This document shows positions 8,834 through 20,916 of a stretch of DNA of 64,000 nt, piece after piece (the stretch's first letter is position 1; each line of letters begins with the position of its first letter). Origin of the DNA: Sphingomonadaceae bacterium (GTDB taxonomy: Bacteria > Pseudomonadota > Alphaproteobacteria > Sphingomonadales > Sphingomonadaceae); contig CANJCQ010000005.1 of NCBI GenBank assembly GCA_947473355.1, forward strand, positions 1 to 64,000, read 5' to 3'. Below the pieces are notes generated by a model that saw nothing but the letters and a program-made list of their open reading frames with translations, ran no database searches and was not told the origin of the DNA. The position numbers and the translations under genes were made by a program.

Positions 8834-10308
8834 GGCGTCAGAAAGGTAACCGTCAGCTCGGTCTTGCCGTTAGCCGCAACCGGGACTTCCCAGCTGCGCT
8901 CGTCGGCATTGTCCTGCGTGCCCTTGATGCTTTCCTCAGGCACGCGAATGTCGCGCCACCACCACCACTGGCCAAGCCCGCCCTGCACGACATCGACAGT
9001 GACCGGCACCGGCTTCGAATTGGTGACGATGTAGCGCATGGTTGTGCGATAATAGGTCTTGGGGCGTTCGGCGTAGGCCTCTTCGGTGCGGCCATCCGAG
9101 TAGGTAACTTTCCAGCGAGCGAATTTCTCCCACTCGTCGAGCGTGATCACATCGCGTTTTTCGGTCACTGCCTGCACCTTGACGTCGAAGGCATCGCCGG
9201 TGCGCAGCGCCAGCGAGGAGCCGCCGGGGGTGTGCGGGATTTCGCTTTCGCCGATGAACTGGGCCTGCCCGCGCGCATCGCGCATATAGACACGCACGGT
9301 GCCGGCGGGCAGCGCTTCGCCGATGCCTTGCGCCTTGGCGTTGGAGAATTTGAGCACTGAACTGGCGCTCTGCGCTTCGCTATTGCTGGCCAGCCAGCCG
9401 TTGCGGAATTCATAGCCCTTGCGTGCCGGAACCCCTGAGGCGTCGAGGAAGCTGACTTGCTTGGTCTGGGCATTGGCAATCGTGGTGCGGCCTTCGATCG
9501 GATAGACATGGAAATCGCCGAGCTGCTGGCCGCCGCCGCTTTCGGTGCCGGGGCGATTGCCGCGCGGGCGAATTTGCGAGCTTTGGTTGTAGCCGCCATA
9601 TTGCTGCACCTGCCCGACATTGCCCGCCACCAGCAGCGCGCGGCTGTTGTTGAAAGTCGTGCCGGTGTTGTTGGTCAGCGTGATCCAGCCCTGCACGTCG
9701 ATCTTGCCGGCCTTCTCGTCAAACAGCGCGACATAGTCGCTCTTCCACGCCATGCCGGGGGTGAGGTAGCTGAGCGTGAGGGGCCGCGCGCCGCCGGTGC
9801 GGGCGTCGAGCGTGACGCTGAGCGTGGGGCTGGCGCGCAGGTTGGGCGGGATCGAATCGAAGATGACGCGGACCGGCAGGCCGTCGTCGCGCAGTATCTC
9901 GATGCGATCGCCGATCTTGAGGACGACGCCGCCGTTCGCGGCCAGCACCAATGCCCGCTCGCGAGTCTCGTTGCCGGTCGCAGGGTTGGTGCGCAGCAGG
10001 GTGACGGTCCGGCCGACGGCTTTCTGCATCAGCGCGGAAGGCGAGAGCAGGTCGTAGTCGAAGTTCTGCTCGATGATGCCGAAGCCTTCGCCTGAAATCG
10101 TCACCGTCTCCGGGCGGATCTGCGCCGAGACCTCGGGGAATTCCTGGCGGCTGCGGCCGCCGGGCAGGGTGACCTGGCGGACATCCTGCACCAGCGCGAG
10201 GTTGTTGTTGTAGATGGTGACAGAAACATCACCCTGCGCGCTCTGCGCCTGGGCAATTCCCGGCAGGGCCAGCAGTCCTGCACCCAGTGCCCAAATGGTC
10301 ATTCGCAT
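8827..10308 (-). CDS. DUF4139 domain-containing exported protein
   Basis: 493 residues starting with a Sec signal peptide (MRMTIWALGAGLLALPGIAQAQS, cleavage near AQA-QS). A DUF4139 beta domain follows (SVTIYNNNLALVQDVRQVTLP...), with a C-terminal segment PVPVTVDVVQGGLGQWWWW. It is the paralogue of the downstream gene, and the two overlap by 7 nt, so they are very likely co-transcribed. The family is of unknown function and secreted. It is divergent from clpB across a 149-nt spacer. Confidence 0.85.
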   Translation of the reverse strand: MRMTIWALGAGLLALPGIAQAQSAQGDVSVTIYNNNLALVQDVRQVTLPGGRSRQEFPEVSAQIRPETVTISGEGFGIIEQNFDYDLLSPSALMQKAVGRTVTLLRTNPATGNETRERALVLAANGGVVLKIGDRIEILRDDGLPVRVIFDSIPPNLRASPTLSVTLDARTGGARPLTLSYLTPGMAWKSDYVALFDEKAGKIDVQGWITLTNNTGTTFNNSRALLVAGNVGQVQQYGGYNQSSQIRPRGNRPGTESGGGQQLGDFHVYPIEGRTTIANAQTKQVSFLDASGVPARKGYEFRNGWLASNSEAQSASSVLKFSNAKAQGIGEALPAGTVRVYMRDARGQAQFIGESEIPHTPGGSSLALRTGDAFDVKVQAVTEKRDVITLDEWEKFARWKVTYSDGRTEEAYAERPKTYYRTTMRYIVTNSKPVPVTVDVVQGGLGQWWWWRDIRVPEESIKGTQDNADERSWEVPVAANGKTELTVTFLTPW

Positions 10309-10407
10309 GGCAATCCCCTCTTTCCGGCGGATGGTGTTGGTATTCGAAAGTACCGGCGCTTGACAGGTATCAATGCCGCTCCTCGAATTTCATACTATCC
10401 TCCCCTT

Positions 10408-10427
10408 GTGTTGCGAAATTGCAACAC
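10408..10427. promoter_or_regulatory. perfect inverted repeat upstream of clpB
   Basis: GTGTTGC-GAAATT-GCAACAC, 7-bp perfect arms with a 6-bp spacer, 30 bp upstream of the clpB ATG and close to a TTGACA hexamer at 10360-10365. It does not match CIRCE (TTAGCACTC-N9-GAGTGCTAA). It could be an operator or an mRNA leader hairpin for clpB; no factor can be named. Confidence 0.4.
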
Positions 10428-10457
10428 TATCTCCCGAGCACAGGAGGCAGAACCACC

Positions 10458-13033
<2,576 letters not shown>

Positions 13034-13037
<4 letters not shown>

Positions 13038-14021
13038 AACGGCCGCCCCGGCGGCCCCGCCAGATCAAGCGGCTTATCGCGGATCCATTTCGAGAGCATC
13101 AGCTTGCGGCCCCGTGTGACCGGCAGCCCGGCGTGCCACATGGCAGGCTCGGGCTGTCCCCTGGCGTCGGTGTTGACGAAAAACAGGCCGTCGCCGGGCT
13201 TGCCGTTTAGTTCCAGCCCCAGCCGGAGAAAAGCCGGTTGCCCCGCCTTGATACCCCTCGCTGAGCGTGACCAGAAAGGTCGCCACCCGCTGGTTATCCC
13301 CGCCGGGCAGGGCATCGCTGTGGAGTTTGTATTCCTGCCCCGGCTGGTAGCTCAACACCTGAAGCGGCTCGCCTTGCTCGCATGTGGTTGCACTCGCTGC
13401 GGCAATGCGGCGATTGATGGCATGGAGCACCGGGTCTTCGATGACGAAAGGGAAGCCGGCGGAGTGCGCAGTCCTCACCGGGTCTTGCCGCTGCTGGCCG
13501 GTGGCGGGATCGAAAACCACTGCGGGCGCGAGCCGGGGCAGGGCGAGTTCGGCAAGATAGCGGCATTCGTCCACCGTGAGGAAAGCTGGCAGGCGTTCGA
13601 TGCGAGGCGCGGCGTGGACGGTCGCGCGCTCCGGCGGCATCCCGAGCGGATTGCCCTCCTCGTCCAGCGCCATGGCTGCGATCAGCGAGCACTGCTTGCG
13701 CGCGAGCGGATCCTTCGCGGCGCGGCGCGAAAGCATGGCCAGCGCTTCGCTCCAGCGCCGCCCGCTGCCGCCAGCGCCGTTGGCAAGCAGCGCAATGTGG
13801 ACCGCCGCCGCTTCATCGAGGCCAAGTTCAGCTGCCCTGCCATAGAGCCGCCTTGCCTCGCCAAGATCGCGCCGGATCAGCGCTCCCGCCATGCGCCAGT
13901 CGGCCAGAGTCAGCGCGGCCATGCCATCGCCGCCAAGGGTCGCCTGTTCGAGCAGGGCAAAAGCCTCGCCCACCCGGCCTTGGGCAGCGAGCAATTCGGC
14001 GCGTGAGGCGTGGTCTTGCAT
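13034..14021 (-). pseudogene. prolyl 4-hydroxylase-like Fe(II)/2-oxoglutarate dioxygenase with Sel1-like N-terminus, frameshifted
   Basis: The N-terminal ~110 residues look like Sel1/TPR repeats (RLYGRAAELGLDEAA). The rest is a P4Hc domain with the first metal pair HSD (YKLHSDALPGG). The frame then breaks: after EGYQGGAT the correct sequence AFLRLGLELNGKPGDGLFF continues in the other frame (ORF 13034-13315) and carries the distal His and Arg/Lys in WHAGLPVTRGRKLMLSKW. Removing one G at 13234-13235 joins the two into GGATAFLRL, the expected P4H sequence. It is thus either a recent single-base frameshift or a sequence error. The gene is convergent with clpB (stop codons overlap). Confidence 0.75.
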
Positions 14022-14059
14022 GACAGCCCCGGCCTAACGCCTGTTTAGCGCAAAGCAAA

Positions 14060-14086
14060 GGGGCGGAGGATTGCTCCCCCGCCCCT
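14060..14086 (-). terminator. hairpin terminator behind the TonB-dependent receptor
   Basis: On the minus strand, AGGGGCGG and CCGCCCCT arms enclose a ~10-nt loop, followed by TTGCTTTG. It lies 24 nt past the receptor stop. The T-tract is weak, so the hairpin is certain but termination is probable only. Confidence 0.5.
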
Positions 14087-14109
14087 GATTGCCTTGCTAT
14101 GTCCGAAGA

Positions 14110-17100
14110 TCAGAACTTGGCGCGGACCCCGGCGTAGAACTGACGGCCACGAACCGAATAAATCGGGCTGCCGGTGCCGCCGCCCGCAACGCGCTCGCCG
14201 GTGCCGGTCTGGCCGAACGGCGGGATCACGTTGAACAGGTTGTCGACGCCTGCATAGAACTTGAGGTTCTTGAGGGTGCCGGACTTCTCCATGTCCCACT
14301 CGAAGCGGAAATCATGATAGAAGACTGCCGGATACTGCGAAGATGTGGCGTAGTCCGCATCCTGTGGCAGACGATCCTGCAAAGCGTTGAAGTCTTCGTA
14401 GGCGTTGATCCACATCGATCCGATGTAGTGGACTTCCCAGCCAAAGGTGAACGGACCCTTGGAGACGTCCATCGACACGCGGAACTCGTTGGTCGGATCG
14501 CCCAGTTCGCCCAGCACGCGGTTTTCGAAGTCCGGAAGAGTCGGGTTCTCGTAATTGCTGACCTTGAACGAATGGGTGTAGATCAGGTTGCCCTTGACGC
14601 TGAAATCATTGCCCAGGTTGCGGGCATAATCCAGCTGGAAGTCAACACCGCGGCGCACGCGCTTGGCGAAGTTGAACGGCGCGCTGATCAAGGTGTTGCC
14701 CTGGATCTGGCCAGCGGTTTCACCGAGCGGACCAATGCCCGTGCGGACACGACTGAACAAGCCGCAGAACGGGTTGCTAAGCGTCGGCTGGTCATAGCAG
14801 GCGTTGACGATGTTCTGCGCGGTGAGCGATACGATCACCCCGTTGACTGTGATATCGTAGTAGTCAACGGCAATGTTCAGGCCCGGAATGAACTTGGGTG
14901 TGGCCACCATGCCGACAGTCAGGGACTTCGCTTTTCGGCCTGCAGATTGGGGTTCACCCCGCTGAGGATCGGCAGCGAATAGGCGTTGTTGTTAACGTTG
15001 CCAATCAATGCGCCGAGATCGGCCGTGCAATTGGCTCCGCGGAACTGCGTCCCCGCGCCGATGCGGCTTGTGGAGCAAGGATCGGTGAAGCCCGGAGCGA
15101 AGTTCGGGATCAGATCGCCGAAGGTTTCCGACAGGTTCGGTGCGCGCACCGAGCGGCTGTAGTTGGCGCGGAAATTCAGGCCCGGTGTCGGCGACCACTG
15201 GCCGCCGCCGTTCCAAGCCCAGACCGTGCCTGCGCCGCTGTTGTAGTCTGACACACGGGCCGCACCGGTCAGGGTCAGCTCTTCAAGGAAAGGCTGGTTC
15301 TTGAACAGCGGGATCCGGATTTCGCCGTAGGCTTCCTTCACCGTGAACGCCGGGGGCAGGAAGTTGCCGAAGGCGACCGCATTGGTGTTGCCAGATGCAC
15401 CGAAGTCATCCTGCCGATACTCGGCAGTTTCCTTGCGATATTCGCCGCCGAGCACGAAGTCGACCGGGCCGCCCGGCAGGTTGAAGAAGCCGCCGGTGTT
15501 GCCCGCGACGAAGCCGGAAATATCCGTCTGCGCCATCTTCGACTTGTTGCCATAGTTCACGCCGAAATAGGCGATCGAGGCAGCATTGTTGCCCTGGCCG
15601 AAAGGATTGTAGGGCTGGCAAGCCGCGATATCGGCAGCGAGCCGCGCAGTGTTTGCAGCGCCGGCAGGGAAAGCGGTAGCAGAGGCGGGATCAAACTTCG
15701 CGCGGCATTCGATATTGCCCGTGGTCGGGTTGCGGCCTGCATCCAGCGCCAGCATGAAGCGCTGCTTGTCGACATAGCCGGTGGCATTCGTGTTTTCGGT
15801 GAACTTCCCATAGTTGAAGGAAATTTCATATTCCAGTCGGAGTTGAAGGTGCCGCGTGCGCCCACGACAGCGCGATAGGTCTGGCGCAGGAAGCGCTCGT
15901 CGCGCGCACCCAGATCGCTCAGGTTGCGGGCAATGACGAAGCGGTAGGTGCCAGCATTGATTTGCGCCAGATCGGCTGCGTTGAGCGGACCGCCGACACC
16001 CTGGCCACCAAAGGTTGTGCGGGTCTGCGAAGAGGCGATGCCATCAATGTTGCACGACACGGTCAGGCTGGTGTTGCAGCCTGATGCCAGAATGGCGTTG
16101 GTGATCGTGCTGCGAGCGGCGGTGGTCAGGAAGGGGTTGTCCAGACGTACGCGTTCGCGAAGATCGAACTGTGCGAAAGTGCCCTGGATCGAAGCTGTGC
16201 CGGCATTGCCGTCAAACGAAACAACGCGGGTGTACTTGCCTTCCCAGAACAGATCGAGCGCCGGGGACACTTCAAAGTGGCCGAGCATGTTGAAGTTGTA
16301 GCGATCCTGGCGGGGCAGGGCAGTGAACAGCACGCCTTCTCGGCCGGTCTGGCCGTTGCCGCCGGTGATCGTACCGATCACACCGGTGCCGAGGCGGGTA
16401 CCGGTCTGCACTGCCAGCGAGCCATCGGGCTGGAAGATATAGGTGCAGTTGTATGGCGTTCCCGGCGTGACGCCGTTGCTGATGCCGACGCCGCAGTTTG
16501 CGCCGTTGCTGGGCTGGGTGATTGGCACCAGGCCGTTGACGTGGATGCTCGCTTGGCGGATGTCGAGGTGATAGGTGCGGTCGGGAATGCCGTCGCTACC
16601 CATAACCAGGCCGGCAGGATCGAGGTCGGTGCCGACGAAGCCTTCAACCGAGCGCGCCCAGGGTGCATCCGAGGCATAGACACGGTTCTGGTGAGCGTAT
16701 TCTGCCGAAAGCGTGATGTTGCCGCGGCCATCGGCGAAATTCTTGCCCCAGACCGCGTCGATATTGTAGTTGAAGCCATATTTACCTGGTGTAGAAACGC
16801 CCGCCTTGGCGTTAGTTTCAAGCCCTTCGAAATTGCGCTTGAGCATGAAGTTGACCACGCCGGCGATCGCGTCCGAACCATAGACGGCGGAGTTGCCGCC
16901 GGTGACAATATCGACCTTGTCAACCAGGTTAGCCGGGATGGTGTTGGTATCGACCGAAACCGCATTGTTCAGGATGTCAGCGCCGACGTGGCGGCGACCA
17001 TTGACTAGCACCAGCGTGCGCACCGTGCCCAGACCGCGCAGATCGAGCAGGTTGAGGCCAGAGATGCCGACGCCCAGGTTGGGGTTCTGCTGACCGCGCG

Positions 17101-17374
17101 TGGAGCGCAGCTGCGGATAGTCGTTCAGCGAATCGCCGATATTCGAGTGACCCTGGTTGACGAAAGTTTCGCCCGAAATGGCAACGACCGGTACAGTCGA
17201 CTTGAGATCAGGCCGCGAGATGCGCGAGCCGGTGACGACGATGGCATCAGCGGCATCTGCATCCGCGGCGGGAGCGTCCTGCGCCATGGCGGGGCTTGCC
17301 AGGGCTGCGGCAGTGAGCAGCGCGGCGGGTATCATCATAGAATTACCGCGCAGAGCGGCCTTCAGAACAGTCAT
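14110..17374 (-). pseudogene. TonB-dependent outer-membrane receptor broken by two single-base frameshifts
   Basis: Three ORFs (15557-17515, 14919-15755, 14110-14910) are consecutive pieces of one receptor of about 1080 residues. Piece one has a signal peptide (ALASPAMAQ), the TonB box/plug opening ADAIVVTGSRI, and plug motifs (LVLVNGRRHV, GGNSAVYGSDAIAGVVNF). Pieces two and three are beta-barrel, with SRSVRAPNLSE and a C-terminal ...RQFYAGVRAKF ending in aromatic Phe. Restoring one base near 15830 (NSDW-N-YEISFNYG) and one near 14930 (LQAEK-S-KSLTVG) rejoins them. The start is ATG 17374, or GTG 17380, which is better spaced from AAGGA. The ligand is unknown. Inactivated gene or sequence errors cannot be distinguished. 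Confidence 0.8.
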
Positions 17375-17380
17375 TTGCAC

Positions 17381-17722
17381 AGTGCATTCCTTCGGTTGCG
17401 GCCTGGAAATCCAGGGGTGGCAATTTGGCTGGTCTGCTCCTGCCTCGCATGTGCAGCGGGAGCGTGACATTGCCAAAAGATGAATGAGCATGTCGCAACC
17501 GTTTAACTGACACAATTGTTAGTAGATTCACCATTCCAATTTGATGTTTAGTGTGTCATTTTGGCAACATTTGGACTTGGGGTACTACGCAAGCTTGCTC
17601 GCTATTCCCGGACATCGCACCCGCGCCGAGCCCGCACCACGATTGACCCGCCTCGTCGACAGGTTTAACCGAACGTTTAATCCGCTCGCGGATACCCTTT
17701 CAGCTTCACGAGGAATGAACAG
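17381..17722. promoter_or_regulatory. 342-nt divergent control region between receptor and SDR genes
   Basis: There is no gene here. TGACACA at about 17510 and TGTGTCA about 40 nt further form an inverted pair lying between the two divergent promoters. Closer to the SDR gene (about 17662-17680), a TTTAAC-CGAAC-GTTTAA imperfect dyad resembles a TetR-type operator. The TetR gene downstream of the SDR is a plausible ligand-responsive regulator of it. Neither assignment has been tested. Confidence 0.3.
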
Positions 17723-18508
17723 ATGAAACTCGATTCCAGCATTGCCGCAGTCGTCACTGGTTCGGCATCCGGGCTTGGCGCAGCAACCGCGCGGGCGCTG
17801 GCAGCCAAGGGCGTCAAGGTCGCAATCTTCGATCTGCAGGAAGAAAAGGGCAAGGCCATCGCCGAGGAAATCGGCGGCATCTTCTGCGAAGTGAACGTGA
17901 TGGACGATGCCAGCGTCGATGCCGGGCTCGCCAAGGCCCGCGCCGCGCATGGTCAGGAGCGCATCCTCGTCAATTGCGCGGGCACCGCCAATGCCATCAA
18001 GACCATCAGCCGCGACCGGGAGACCGGGGCGGTGAAGCACTTCCCGATGGATGCCTTCACTTTCATCGTCAATCTCAACCTGATCGGCACTTTCCGCTGC
18101 ATCGCCAAGTCGGCAGCAGGCATGGTCACTGCCGATCCCATCGACGAACTCGGCCAGCGCGGGGTGATCATCAACACTGCCTCGGTCGCTGCCGAAGATG
18201 GCCAGATCGGCCAGGCGGCCTATTCCGCGTCCAAGGGCGGTGTGGTCGGCATGACCCTGCCGATCGCGCGCGACCTGATGAACGAGGGCATCCGGGTGAA
18301 CACCATCCTGCCCGGCATCTTTGAGACGCCGCTGATGAAGTCGCTGCCGGAAAAGGCGCAGGAATCGCTGGCCGCATCGGTGCCTTTCCCCAAGCGTCTG
18401 GGCCGGCCCGAGGAATATGCCAATCTGGCGCTGGCGATGATCGAGAACGATTACTGGAACGGCGAAGACGTCCGGCTCGATGGCGCGATCCGCATGGCAC
18501 CGCGCTGA
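17723..18508 (+). CDS. short-chain dehydrogenase/reductase, type-2 3-hydroxyacyl-CoA dehydrogenase-like
   Basis: 261 residues. The Rossmann glycine motif is TGSASGLG near residue 13, the NCAG motif follows near residue 88, the catalytic Ser lies in INTASVAA, and the Tyr-Lys pair in YSASKGG. The sequence resembles HSD17B10/FadB2-type NAD-dependent 3-hydroxyacyl-CoA dehydrogenases (DRETGAVKHFPM insert, GIFETPLM). The likely role is beta-oxidation of an acyl- or steroid-type CoA substrate. It is followed at 9 nt by a TetR regulator, which probably shares its transcript. Confidence 0.88.
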   Translation: MKLDSSIAAVVTGSASGLGAATARALAAKGVKVAIFDLQEEKGKAIAEEIGGIFCEVNVMDDASVDAGLAKARAAHGQERILVNCAGTANAIKTISRDRETGAVKHFPMDAFTFIVNLNLIGTFRCIAKSAAGMVTADPIDELGQRGVIINTASVAAEDGQIGQAAYSASKGGVVGMTLPIARDLMNEGIRVNTILPGIFETPLMKSLPEKAQESLAASVPFPKRLGRPEEYANLALAMIENDYWNGEDVRLDGAIRMAPR

Positions 18509-18517
18509 TCCGACGCA

Positions 18518-19150
18518 GTGCCAATGGCCGAAGCCGATCTTGGAACGCTGCCCGGGGCGCGGGCGCTGCTGCTGGATACGGCAAGCGCAATCATGCGCGA
18601 GGGCGATGTCGATGATATTTCGCTGTCCGAACTGTCCTTGCGGTCAGGCCTCAATTCGGCACTGGTGAAGTATTATTTCGGCAACAAGGCGGGGCTCCTC
18701 AAAGCCTTGCTGGATCGCGACTGGCAGGCGATTGTCACCAGCGTTGATGCGCTGGTGGCGAAAGACGGCTGGGATCCGGAGGCCAAGCTGCGGCGGCATA
18801 TCTCCAAAGTGGTCGATACCTTCTATGCCGTGCCCTATCTCAACCGGCTGACCATGCGGCTGGTCGGTGAGAGCGACGAAGCCGAGGCGCGGCGGATCGC
18901 CGATTGCTATCTCTCGCCGCTCTACCGTGCCTATGAACAGCTGATCGGTGACGGGGTGAAGGCGGAAGTGTTCCGCCCGATCGACCCGCAATTGTTCTAT
19001 TTCACTGTCACCGGCGCGGTTGACCGGTTCTTTTCGGCGCGGCTGGTGCTAAGGCACTGCTTCGATCAGGAAGTCCTGACCGAAGAGCTGCGCGACCGCT
19101 ATCGCGAACACACCGTGGACATCATCATGGCAGGCATCCTTGCGCACTGA
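18518..19150 (+). CDS. TetR family transcriptional regulator
   Basis: About 210 residues. The N-terminal helix-turn-helix is visible as DDISLSELSLRSGLNSALVKYYFGNKAGLLKALL, the classic TetR_N pattern with the KYYFGNK recognition helix. The C-terminal part is a helical ligand-binding/dimerisation domain (TGAVDRFFSARLVL). The start may be GTG 18518 or ATG 18524; neither has a clear ribosome binding site, so coupling to the preceding SDR is likely. It overlaps mtnP by 11 nt. It probably regulates the SDR gene, by context. Confidence 0.85.
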   Translation: MPMAEADLGTLPGARALLLDTASAIMREGDVDDISLSELSLRSGLNSALVKYYFGNKAGLLKALLDRDWQAIVTSVDALVAKDGWDPEAKLRRHISKVVDTFYAVPYLNRLTMRLVGESDEAEARRIADCYLSPLYRAYEQLIGDGVKAEVFRPIDPQLFYFTVTGAVDRFFSARLVLRHCFDQEVLTEELRDRYREHTVDIIMAGILAH

Positions 19151-20033
19151 AAAACCCGGCACATGGCATGTGGGCGTGATCGGCGGCTCGGGCATCGCCG
19201 ATGGCGTGGAGCTGGACGATGCGCAGGAGATCGAGGTCGCCAGCCCCTTCGGTGAGCCGTCCGGGCCAGTGACCACGGGGCACATCGGCGATGTCCGCTT
19301 CACCTTCATCGCGCGGCACGGCGCGGGCCACCGCATTCCCCCCAGCTCGGTCAATTTCCGCGCCAACATCGACGTTCTCAAGCGCTGCGGGGTGACTGAT
19401 CTGCTGGCGCTTTCCGCCATCGGATCACTGCGCGAGGAATTTGCGCCGGGGCATTTCGTGGCCGTGGACCAGTTCATCGATCGCACTTCGGCGCGCGCTT
19501 CCAGCTTCTTCGGCCCGGGCCTCGTCGCTCATGTCAGCCTTGCCGATCCGGTCTGTCCGAGGCTGGCAGGCTTTGCCGCCGAGGCTGCGCGCGGCGCCGG
19601 GGCCACAGTTCACGATTCCGGCTGCTATGTCGCCATCGAGGGCCCACAGTTCTCGACCCGCGCCGAGAGCCTGCTTTATCGGCAATGGGGCGCGGATGTG
19701 ATCGGCATGACGGCGATGCCCGAGGCCCGCCTCGCCCGCGAGGCCGAGCTCCCCTATGCCATGCTCGCCATGGTCACTGACTATGATTGCTGGCGCGAGG
19801 ACGAGGCCGGGGTCGAGGCGGCGGAAGTGTTCGCAGTGATGGCGGCCAATGCGACGCGCGCGCGCAGCGCAGTCAAAGGGCTGGCAGCTTTGTTGCCGCA
19901 GGTTCGCGAGCCCAGCCCGATCGATCATGCGCTCGAACATTCCATGGCCACTGCGCCTGCGGCCCGTGATCCCAGACTGGTCGCGATGCTCGATGCCGTG
20001 GCAGGGCGGGTGCTGCGACCGACCGGAGACTGA
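19140..20033 (+). CDS. mtnP: S-methyl-5'-thioadenosine phosphorylase (purine phosphorylase family 2)
   Basis: 297 residues. The phosphate-binding start is VGVIGGSGI, then TARHG-like FIARHGAGH, the base-site segment GPQFSTRAES, and MVTDYDCW, which is characteristic of MTAP rather than generic PNP. It cleaves methylthioadenosine to adenine and methylthioribose-1-phosphate in methionine salvage. The TTG start at 19140 lies within the tetR 3' end, suggesting translational coupling, though a GTG about 30 nt later is possible. ccmC follows at 6 nt. Confidence 0.88.
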   Translation: MRTEKPGTWHVGVIGGSGIADGVELDDAQEIEVASPFGEPSGPVTTGHIGDVRFTFIARHGAGHRIPPSSVNFRANIDVLKRCGVTDLLALSAIGSLREEFAPGHFVAVDQFIDRTSARASSFFGPGLVAHVSLADPVCPRLAGFAAEAARGAGATVHDSGCYVAIEGPQFSTRAESLLYRQWGADVIGMTAMPEARLAREAELPYAMLAMVTDYDCWREDEAGVEAAEVFAVMAANATRARSAVKGLAALLPQVREPSPIDHALEHSMATAPAARDPRLVAMLDAVAGRVLRPTGD

Positions 20034-20039
20034 TCTGAC

Positions 20040-20759
20040 ATGCACGGCTTCGCCAATCCCGCTCGCTTTCTGCGCATTGCGCGCTGGCTGACGCCGCTGT
20101 TGCTGCTCGTCGGCCTCGCCATGGCGGGCATCTCGCTGGCGATGGGGCTGTGGAGCGTGCCGCCCGACCGCTTGCAGGGCGATACAGTGCGCATCCTGTT
20201 CATCCATGTTCCCGCCGCATGGCTCGGCATGGCCGGCTGGATGGCAATTGCAGGCGCAAGTTTTACCGAGCTGGTCTGGCGCCACCCGCTGGCCGGGATC
20301 GCGGCGCGGGCTGCCGCTGTGCCGGGCGCCGTGTTCACCGCGATCTGCCTTGCCACCGGATCGCTTTGGGGCCGCCCGGCCTGGGGCACCTGGTGGGAAT
20401 GGGACGGGCGGCTGACCAGCATGCTGGTGCTGTTGTTCCTCTATTTCGCCTATATTGCGCTCGCCGATGCGGCGAGCCGCGCCGGGAGCGGACAGGGGCG
20501 GATGGCGGCGATCTTCGGCCTGATTGGCGCGGTCAACATTCCGATCATTCACTATTCGGTGCTGTGGTGGAACAGCCTGCACCAGCCGCCGAGCATTACT
20601 ATGGGCAAGTCGGCGATTGCCGGTGTATTTTTGTACCCATTGCTGGCCGCGACGCTGGGCTTCTCGCTGATCTTCGGCGGCGTGGTGCTGGCGCGGATGC
20701 GGGCGATCCTGGCAGATCAGCAGGCGGAGGCAAGGTTGCGCCGCAAGGCGATGGAGTGA
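20040..20759 (+). CDS. ccmC: cytochrome c biogenesis heme-handling protein CcmC
   Basis: 239 residues with six hydrophobic segments and the tryptophan-rich heme-handling motif WGTWWEWDGRLTS between membrane segments. Conserved histidines occur in ILFIHVPAAW and IIHYSVLWWN, the family's heme ligands. CcmC delivers heme to CcmE in System I maturation. The ATG is preceded by GGAG at 9 nt. No ccmD, E or F follows; a repeat and the Sec locus come next, which is unusual because ccmC normally leads a ccmCDEFGH run. Confidence 0.95.
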   Translation: MHGFANPARFLRIARWLTPLLLLVGLAMAGISLAMGLWSVPPDRLQGDTVRILFIHVPAAWLGMAGWMAIAGASFTELVWRHPLAGIAARAAAVPGAVFTAICLATGSLWGRPAWGTWWEWDGRLTSMLVLLFLYFAYIALADAASRAGSGQGRMAAIFGLIGAVNIPIIHYSVLWWNSLHQPPSITMGKSAIAGVFLYPLLAATLGFSLIFGGVVLARMRAILADQQAEARLRRKAME

Positions 20760-20789
20760 TCCCCTCGTAGCTTGCCTTAACCCGCTTTC

Positions 20790-20883
20790 GTCATTCCAGC
20801 GTAAGCGGGAACCCATCTCCCGCCATATCGGTTTGAGCAAACTTCGAGCTCGTAAGCTGGGTCCCCGCATTCGCGGGGATGAC
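20790..20883. repeat. REP-like inverted repeat behind ccmC
   Basis: GTCATTCC...GGGAACCCA and TGGGTCCCCGC-ATTC-GCGGGGATGAC form a long imperfect inverted repeat. The second half alone makes a GCGGGGA-type hairpin, the widespread 'GTCATCCCCGC' proteobacterial element. It separates ccmC from selD, which are convergent. Confidence 0.75.
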
Positions 20884-20916
20884 GTTAAAGGTTAGGGGGA
20901 TTGGCAAGATACCGCG

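Noticed and set aside
19425-20870. Long antisense ORF of 481 residues over mtnP/ccmC
   Set aside because: Arg/His/Gln-rich shadow frame of high-GC genes. The same applies to other long antisense ORFs, such as 44551-46053 (opposite cpaF), 46275-47837 (opposite the GT39-like gene) and 57927-59357.
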